Of a stretch of DNA of 18,689 bases, positions 15,277 to 18,689 are shown piece after piece. Position 1 is the stretch's first letter; each line of letters starts with the position of its first letter. A program made the translations under genes and the position numbers. The notes beneath the pieces were generated by a model. The model was given only the letters and a program-made list of their open reading frames with translations, was not told where the DNA came from and ran no database searches. The stretch comes from ZC4RG30 sp031424095 (GTDB lineage Bacteria; Pseudomonadota; Gammaproteobacteria; Steroidobacterales; Steroidobacteraceae): NCBI GenBank assembly GCA_031424095.1, contig JANPGU010000349.1:1-18689 (forward strand). The letters are read 5' to 3'.

Positions 15277-15966
15277 ATGCCAGCCCTCAAATCCTGGATT
15301 GCACCTTCGATCCTGTCCGCCAACTTCGCGCGGCTTGGCGATGACGTCGATGCCGTGCTTGCCGCTGGCGCCGATGTGGTCCATTTCGACGTGATGGACA
15401 ACCACTACGTGCCGAACCTCACCATCGGGCCGCTGGTCTGCGAGGCGCTGCGCAAGCACGGGGTCCGTGCACCCATTGACGTACACCTCATGGTCAAACC
15501 CGTGGACCGGATCATTCCGGATTTCGCGAAGGCCGGGGCCTCGATCATCAGCTTCCATCCGGAAGCCAGTGAGCATGTCGATCGCACCATCGCGCTGATC
15601 CGCGAGCACGGCTGCCAGCCGGGACTGGTATTCAATCCCGCGACCCCGCTGCATCACCTGGACCACACACTGCACCTGCTCGACCTGGTGCTGATCATGT
15701 CGGTGAATCCCGGATTCGGCGGCCAGAAATTCATTCCGGGGGCGCTTTCCAAGCTGGCCGAAGTGCGGCGGCGCATCGATGCCAGCGGCCGGGCAGTGCG
15801 GCTGGAAGTCGACGGCGGCGTCAAGATCGACAACATCGGCGCCATTGCAAAGGCTGGTGCCGATACCTTCGTGGCCGGTTCAGCGATATTCAGCGAGCCG
15901 GACTATGGCGCGGTGATCAGCGCCATGCGCCAGAACATCGACAAGGCCACACAGCTCACAGCCTGA
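15277..15966 (+). CDS. rpe: Ribulose-phosphate 3-epimerase
   Basis: A 229-residue TIM-barrel enzyme interconverting ribulose-5-phosphate and xylulose-5-phosphate in the pentose phosphate pathway. Seen: IAPSILSANFARLG, HFDVMDNHYVPNLTIGP and DVHLMV with the metal His and Asp residues, MSVNPGFGGQKFI, and the phosphate-binding VDGGVK with AGSAIF. ATG 15277 gives the standard N-terminus; the frame is open further upstream into djlA. Confidence 0.97.
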   Translation: MPALKSWIAPSILSANFARLGDDVDAVLAAGADVVHFDVMDNHYVPNLTIGPLVCEALRKHGVRAPIDVHLMVKPVDRIIPDFAKAGASIISFHPEASEHVDRTIALIREHGCQPGLVFNPATPLHHLDHTLHLLDLVLIMSVNPGFGGQKFIPGALSKLAEVRRRIDASGRAVRLEVDGGVKIDNIGAIAKAGADTFVAGSAIFSEPDYGAVISAMRQNIDKATQLTA

Positions 15967-15989
15967 TTGAGTCGACCGACGCGGGACGA

Positions 15990-16763
15990 CTATTCGTCGT
16001 CCTCGTCATCAAGATCGTCTTCATCGTCCGTGTCGTCAACGCGGGCGGCCGGCGGCCGGACGATGCCCTTGGCGCCGCCCGCTGCAACCTGCGTCGGCAC
16101 GGTCACCGGACGGGTCTTCATCTTCGGACGCGCATTGAACACGACGATGGTCTTGCCGGTGGCGCGCAGCAGGCCCTGCTCTTCGAGCACCTTCAGGACG
16201 CGCCCTGCCATTTCGCGCGAACAACCCACCAGCCGCGACAGCTCCTGACGCGAAACCTTGATCTGCATGCCTTCCGGATGCGTCATGGCGTCGGGCTCGC
16301 CGCACAGGTCCATGATGGCGTGGGCCACACGGCCGGTGACATCGACGAAAGCGAGGTCGCCGAGCTTGCGATTGGTGCGGTCGAGGCGTGTGGCGAGCTG
16401 CGTGGCAAGTTCGAACACCAGACCCGGTGATTCCGCGGCAATCTGCCGGAAACGCGGATAGGTCATTTCAGCCAGTTCGCATTGATTGCGCGTGCGCACC
16501 CAGGCGCTGCGCGTGGGCTGATCGTGGAACAGCCCCATCTCGCCGAAGAACTGGCCCTTGTTGAGATAGGCCAGCACCATCTCGTTGCCTTCTTCATCCT
16601 CGATCATCACTTCAACCGAACCGCTGATGATGTAGTACAGGACATCAGGCAGGTCGCCAGCGTGGATGATGACCGTCTTCGAAGAAACCGTGCGAATGCG
16701 GCAGTAGCTCAGAAAGCGATTTATCGCGGGGATGTCGCTCAACGGCTTGATGCTGTCTTCCAT
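15990..16763 (-). CDS. crp: cAMP receptor protein orthologue with acidic C-terminal extension
   Basis: A 257-residue global regulator; residues 1 to about 211 align by eye with all 210 residues of E. coli CRP. The cyclic-nucleotide loop GEMGLFHDQPTRSAW keeps Glu75, Arg85 and Ser86; the C-helix Thr is kept (Thr130) but the following Ser is Asn131. The helix-turn-helix VSRQELSRLVGCSREMAGRV has Arg183, Glu184 and Arg188 at the DNA-reading positions, so a TGTGA-type half site is expected. Conserved Arg-Ser and overall fit favour cAMP binding over the c-di-GMP-binding Clp branch. Beyond the normal end there are about 45 extra residues: a basic proline-containing linker and a final 16 residues (242-257) of which 13 are Asp or Glu. 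It converges on rpe with a 23-base gap. Confidence 0.95.
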   Translation of the reverse strand: MEDSIKPLSDIPAINRFLSYCRIRTVSSKTVIIHAGDLPDVLYYIISGSVEVMIEDEEGNEMVLAYLNKGQFFGEMGLFHDQPTRSAWVRTRNQCELAEMTYPRFRQIAAESPGLVFELATQLATRLDRTNRKLGDLAFVDVTGRVAHAIMDLCGEPDAMTHPEGMQIKVSRQELSRLVGCSREMAGRVLKVLEEQGLLRATGKTIVVFNARPKMKTRPVTVPTQVAAGGAKGIVRPPAARVDDTDDEDDLDDEDDE

Positions 16764-16791
16764 TTTTTATCGTTCTCGGTTGACCCTGGGG

Positions 16792-16810
16792 CCGGAACTT
16801 CATGTTCCGG
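16792..16810. repeat. Perfect 7-bp inverted repeat in the crp leader
   Basis: CCGGAAC (16792-16798) and GTTCCGG (16804-16810) pair across a 5-base loop. The repeat lies about 29 bases upstream of the crp start and inside its expected 5' leader. There is no adjacent T-run, so it is not a typical terminator. It could be an mRNA hairpin or a protein-binding dyad. Confidence 0.5.
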
Positions 16811-16822
16811 ACTACTGACGTA

Positions 16823-16852
16823 TTTGTATTACATAACGCGCTGCCGTGGCAA
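16823..16852 (-). promoter_or_regulatory. Candidate sigma-70 promoter for crp
   Basis: On the minus strand TTGCCA (16852-16847) matches TTGACA at 5/6. Two -10 candidates follow: TACAAA (16828-16823, 18-base spacer) and TAATAC (16831-16826, 15-base spacer). Neither is ideal. It would give a leader of about 50-60 bases that contains the inverted repeat. Confidence 0.4.
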
Positions 16853-16862
16853 CCACTGACCT

Positions 16863-16878
16863 CGTGATGCGCGTCGCA
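16863..16878. promoter_or_regulatory. CRP-like site upstream of crp
   Basis: CGTGA-N6-TCGCA matches the CRP consensus TGTGA-N6-TCACA at 8 of 10 core positions. It sits between the coq7 stop and the crp promoter, about 50-55 bases upstream of the predicted start point. Autoregulation of crp is known in E. coli, so a role here is plausible, but the spacing is not one of the classical activation positions and the flanks are not AT-rich. Confidence 0.3.
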
Positions 16879-16879
16879 C

Positions 16880-17512
16880 TTATATCCAGCGCGCCGTGCT
16901 CGTCATCACCCTGGCAGTTGCCTGCATGATTTTCTGCACCGGTATCGGCAGCGACACGCCGCCGGCATGCATGGCGAGCTCGCCATGCGCCTGTTCGTCG
17001 GCCTGCATCTGGGTGACGATGGCCCGGCTGCGCTCGTCTTCGGCAGGCAGCTCTTCCAGATGGCCGTCCAGATGCCGCTCGACCTGCCGTTCCGTTTCGG
17101 CCACGAAGCCAAGGCTGATCCGGTCGTTGGCGAGGCCTGCTGCGACGCCGATGGCGAACGAGCCGGCATACCACAGCGGATCGAGCCGGCTCGGGCGGTC
17201 ATTGAGTTCGTGCAGGCGCTGTTCACACCAGGCCAGGTGATCGGTCTCCTCGCGGCCGGCGTTTTCCAGCAGGCTGCGGATGGCCGGGTCGCGCGCGACC
17301 AGGGCCTGGCCGTGGTAAAGGCCCTGGGCGGCGATCTCCCCGGCGTGGTTGACCCGCATCATCTGCGCGGCCTGGCGCCGCGCTGGTTCTGCGGGGAGGG
17401 GTCCCGGGGAGCCGGGAGTGGGGCGGGCGGCCCGGGCCGGCGCGAACAGTGCCCGCAGGGCGCGATCCGCAGAGCCAAGTAGCTGATCCGCAAGGCTTCG
17501 TTCTGGTGTCAT
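16880..17512 (-). CDS. coq7: Di-iron demethoxyubiquinone hydroxylase
   Basis: A 210-residue Coq7/CAT5 family membrane-bound hydroxylase acting late in ubiquinone synthesis. The di-iron ligands are all visible: Glu59 in NHAGEIAAQGLY, Glu89 and His92 in REETDHLAW, Glu139 in VAETERQ, and Glu173 and His176 in ADEQAHGE. The hydrophobic WYAGSFAIGVAAGLA stretch fits interfacial membrane binding. ATG 17512 (MTPERSLADQLLG) is chosen; the open frame extends upstream to 17584 but into the intergenic promoter zone. There is no Shine-Dalgarno, and a -10-like box precedes it by 8 bases. crp follows 116 bases downstream on the same strand. Confidence 0.95.
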   Translation of the reverse strand: MTPERSLADQLLGSADRALRALFAPARAARPTPGSPGPLPAEPARRQAAQMMRVNHAGEIAAQGLYHGQALVARDPAIRSLLENAGREETDHLAWCEQRLHELNDRPSRLDPLWYAGSFAIGVAAGLANDRISLGFVAETERQVERHLDGHLEELPAEDERSRAIVTQMQADEQAHGELAMHAGGVSLPIPVQKIMQATARVMTSTARWI

Positions 17513-17520
17513 GGGGCTAC

Positions 17521-17526
17521 AATATA
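17521..17526 (-). promoter_or_regulatory. -10-like box for coq7
   Basis: On the minus strand TATATT ends 8 bases before the coq7 ATG, and an overlapping TATTGT is also possible. The transcription start would fall at or within two bases of the start codon. No good -35 is found at 16-18 bases. Confidence 0.45.
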
Positions 17527-17565
17527 GAGCGTAGGTGCCAGGTGCTGCACCCACCCTCATCGGCT

Positions 17566-17594
17566 TTGCAATGCCAGAGGGCATTGATTACACT
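17566..17594 (+). promoter_or_regulatory. Sigma-70 promoter of rplM-rpsI
   Basis: TTGCAA (17566-17571), a 17-base spacer and TACACT (17589-17594) form the best promoter in the window. Transcription should start near 17600-17602 in a CCCTTTTTTA stretch, giving a leader of about 59 bases. Confidence 0.75.
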
Positions 17595-17610
17595 CTGCGA
17601 CCCTTTTTTA

Positions 17611-17635
17611 GGCACCCCCCGGCGTTCGGGGAGCC
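17611..17635 (+). promoter_or_regulatory. Leader hairpin upstream of rplM
   Basis: GGCACCCC (17611-17618) pairs with GGGGAGCC (17628-17635) with one A-A mismatch and a 9-base loop. It lies in the 5' leader just before the GGAAAG ribosome-binding site. L13 is known to repress its own operon in E. coli, so this is a candidate operator for feedback. It shows no intrinsic terminator tract. Confidence 0.45.
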
Positions 17636-17659
17636 TCACACAGCGGTCCGGAAAGCACG

Positions 17660-18088
17660 ATGAGCACAGTATTCGCAAAGCCCGCCGAAGTTCGCGCGGA
17701 CTGGTTTGTTGTCGACGCCGAGGGCAAGACCCTGGGACGTCTGGCCACCCAGCTGGCGCACCGCCTGAAGGGCAAGCACAAGGCTGATTACAGCCCGCAT
17801 GTCGACATGGGCGACAACCTGATCGTGCTGAATGCCGAGAAGGTGCATGTCACCGGCGCCAAGCTCACCGACAAGTTCTATCACCAGCACACCGGCTACC
17901 AGGGGAACCTGAAGTCGATCTCGCTGGGCAAGCTGCTGCAGGAACACCCCGAGCGCGCGCTGGAGTTTGCCGTGAAGGGCATGCTGCCGAAGAACACGCT
18001 GGGCCGCATGATGTTCCGCAAGCTGCATGTGTTTGCCGGCAAGGAACATCCGCACGCCGCGCAGCAGCCCAAGGCTCTCGAGCTTTAA
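17660..18088 (+). CDS. rplM: 50S ribosomal protein L13
   Basis: A 142-residue protein, the same length as in E. coli; an early-assembling 50S protein. Seen: WFVVDAEGKTLGRLATQLA at the N-terminus, DNLIVLNAEKVHVTGAK, HTGYQGNLKS, and the C-terminal MLPKNTLGRMMFRKLHVFAG. GGAAAG precedes ATG 17660. It forms the usual two-gene unit with rpsI, 33 bases downstream. Confidence 0.98.
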   Translation: MSTVFAKPAEVRADWFVVDAEGKTLGRLATQLAHRLKGKHKADYSPHVDMGDNLIVLNAEKVHVTGAKLTDKFYHQHTGYQGNLKSISLGKLLQEHPERALEFAVKGMLPKNTLGRMMFRKLHVFAGKEHPHAAQQPKALEL

Positions 18089-18121
18089 TTCCGCACGAAA
18101 ACGTTCAGGAACCAGTCAAAC

Positions 18122-18511
18122 ATGGCAGCGACACAGTACGGCACCGGCCGCCGCAAGACGGCAACGGCGCGGGTTTACATGAAGGCCGGCACCGACGCGA
18201 TCACGGTCAACGACCGTCCGCTCGACGAATTCTTCGGCCGCGAAACCGGTCGCATGATCGTGCGCCAGCCGCTGCAGGTGGCAGAGGTTGAAGGGCGTTT
18301 CGACTTCACCGTGCAGGTCGAAGGTGGCGGCATCACCGGCCAGGCCGGCGCGATCCGTCACGGCATCACCCGTGCGCTGATGGAATACGACGAAAGCCTG
18401 CGCCCCACACTGCGCAAGGCCGGCTTCGTCACCCGCGATGCGCGCGAAGTCGAGCGCAAGAAAGTCGGTCGCCGGAAGGCCCGCCGCGGACCGCAGTACT
18501 CCAAGCGTTGA
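18122..18511 (+). CDS. rpsI: 30S ribosomal protein S9
   Basis: A 129-residue protein (E. coli 130). Seen: YGTGRRKTATARVYMKAG at the N-terminus, GGGITGQAGAIRHGITRAL, and the basic tail ending GPQYSKR that reaches the decoding site and contacts P-site tRNA. AGGAA precedes the ATG. Confidence 0.98.
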   Translation: MAATQYGTGRRKTATARVYMKAGTDAITVNDRPLDEFFGRETGRMIVRQPLQVAEVEGRFDFTVQVEGGGITGQAGAIRHGITRALMEYDESLRPTLRKAGFVTRDAREVERKKVGRRKARRGPQYSKR

Positions 18512-18527
18512 TTCGATTTCCGCGCGC

Positions 18528-18541
18528 ACCGGCGCGCCGGT
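18528..18541. repeat. 14-bp perfect palindrome after rpsI
   Basis: ACCGGCGCGCCGGT reads the same on both strands and starts 17 bases after the rpsI stop. As RNA it can form a small GC-rich hairpin. It is the first of three consecutive dyads in the rpsI 3' region. Confidence 0.6.
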
Positions 18542-18551
18542 CTCCGCGACA

Positions 18552-18578
18552 GCTGGCGGGAATTCACTTCCCGCCAGC
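18552..18578. repeat. 11-bp perfect stem-loop after rpsI
   Basis: GCTGGCGGGAA (18552-18562) pairs perfectly with TTCCCGCCAGC (18568-18578) across a TTCAC loop. The stem is very stable, but no T-run follows, so it may stabilise the 3' end of the ribosomal mRNA, act as a pause, or be part of a 3'-derived small RNA. Confidence 0.6.
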
Positions 18579-18594
18579 GTGATCAAAGAGATCC

Positions 18595-18620
18595 GCAAAA
18601 CGGCCGAAGGCCGGTTTTGC
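18595..18620. terminator. Intrinsic terminator between rpsI and tRNA-Gln
   Basis: GCAAAACGGCC, loop GAA, GGCCGGTTTTGC: a GC stem flanked by A4 and T4, with a single bulged G on the right arm. The symmetry would let it work on either strand. It ends the ribosomal operon 84-109 bases after rpsI and 9 bases before the tRNA gene. Confidence 0.7.
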
Positions 18621-18629
18621 CAATAGTCG

Positions 18630-18689
18630 TGGGGGATCGTCTAGTGGTAGGACTACGGACTCTGACTCCGTCAACCTAGGTTCGAATCC
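18630..18689 (+). tRNA. glnU-like: tRNA-Gln (anticodon CUG), 3' end outside window
   Basis: The first 60 bases of a tRNA: acceptor 5' arm TGGGGGA (18630-18636), D-stem GTC/GAC (18639-18641, 18651-18653), anticodon stem ACGGA/TCCGT (18655-18659, 18667-18671) with loop CTCTGAC and anticodon CTG at 18662-18664, T-stem CTAGG and loop TTCGAAT. U1 at the acceptor end is typical of glutamine tRNAs. The 3' acceptor and T-stem partner are beyond the window edge. Confidence 0.93.

Noticed and set aside
15967..15989. Terminator between convergent rpe and crp
   Set aside because: The 23-base gap has no stem with a T-run; only a short GTCGAC is present.
18528..18541. Palindrome as an attachment or integration site beside the tRNA gene
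   Set aside because: tRNA genes are common integration targets, but no integrase, direct repeat or mobile gene is visible in the window.

Overview
The window is GC-rich DNA, and nearly all of it is coding. It looks like the chromosome of a free-living gammaproteobacterium outside the enterics. A Nevskiales, Steroidobacterales or Xanthomonadales relative is my best guess, but it is inferred from gene content and not proven. The supporting signs are the divergent darP/pmbA pair, a DjlA-type co-chaperone, a close cAMP receptor protein (Crp) relative, the di-iron ubiquinone hydroxylase Coq7, and rplM-rpsI. No mobile element, CRISPR array or phage gene is visible, and no gene-free stretch exceeds about 150 bases.

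Left part (1-7566, all + strand): a tightly packed run of six genes that reads as one accessory catabolic operon. It encodes an iron-dependent alcohol dehydrogenase (cut by the window edge), a very unusual secreted protein joining an ABC-type substrate-binding domain to three SnoaL/NTF2-like domains, a beta-keto acid cleavage enzyme (BKACE, old DUF849), a two-cupin protein, a LigI-like amidohydrolase and an HpcH/HpaI aldolase. Together these suggest a pathway that opens a lactone or ring product, splits keto acids by retro-aldol and CoA-dependent condensation/cleavage steps, and handles an alcohol or aldehyde. The substrate cannot be read from the sequence.

Middle part (7554-15966): housekeeping genes. 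On the minus strand, a short DarP (DUF615), PurE, PurK and an ExeA-like AAA ATPase fused to an FHA domain form a chain with ATGA overlaps or 4-base gaps. Divergent to it is pmbA. A minus-strand purC-yihY pair is divergent from djlA, which is followed by rpe.

Right part (15990-18689): a crp orthologue with an added strongly acidic tail and coq7 lie on the minus strand. On the plus strand, rplM-rpsI has a clear sigma-70 promoter and a structured leader. It is followed by three hairpins (the last a terminator) and the start of a tRNA-Gln(CUG) gene cut by the window end.

The regulatory theme is that five start codons (darP, pmbA, djlA, rpe, coq7) lie 7-8 bases after a -10-like hexamer and lack a Shine-Dalgarno sequence. 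This predicts leaderless or near-leaderless mRNAs. Two divergent gene pairs have start codons only 18 and 7 bases apart. The best candidates for undescribed biology are the catabolic operon with its substrate-binding/SnoaL fusion, and the AAA-FHA protein tied to purEK.
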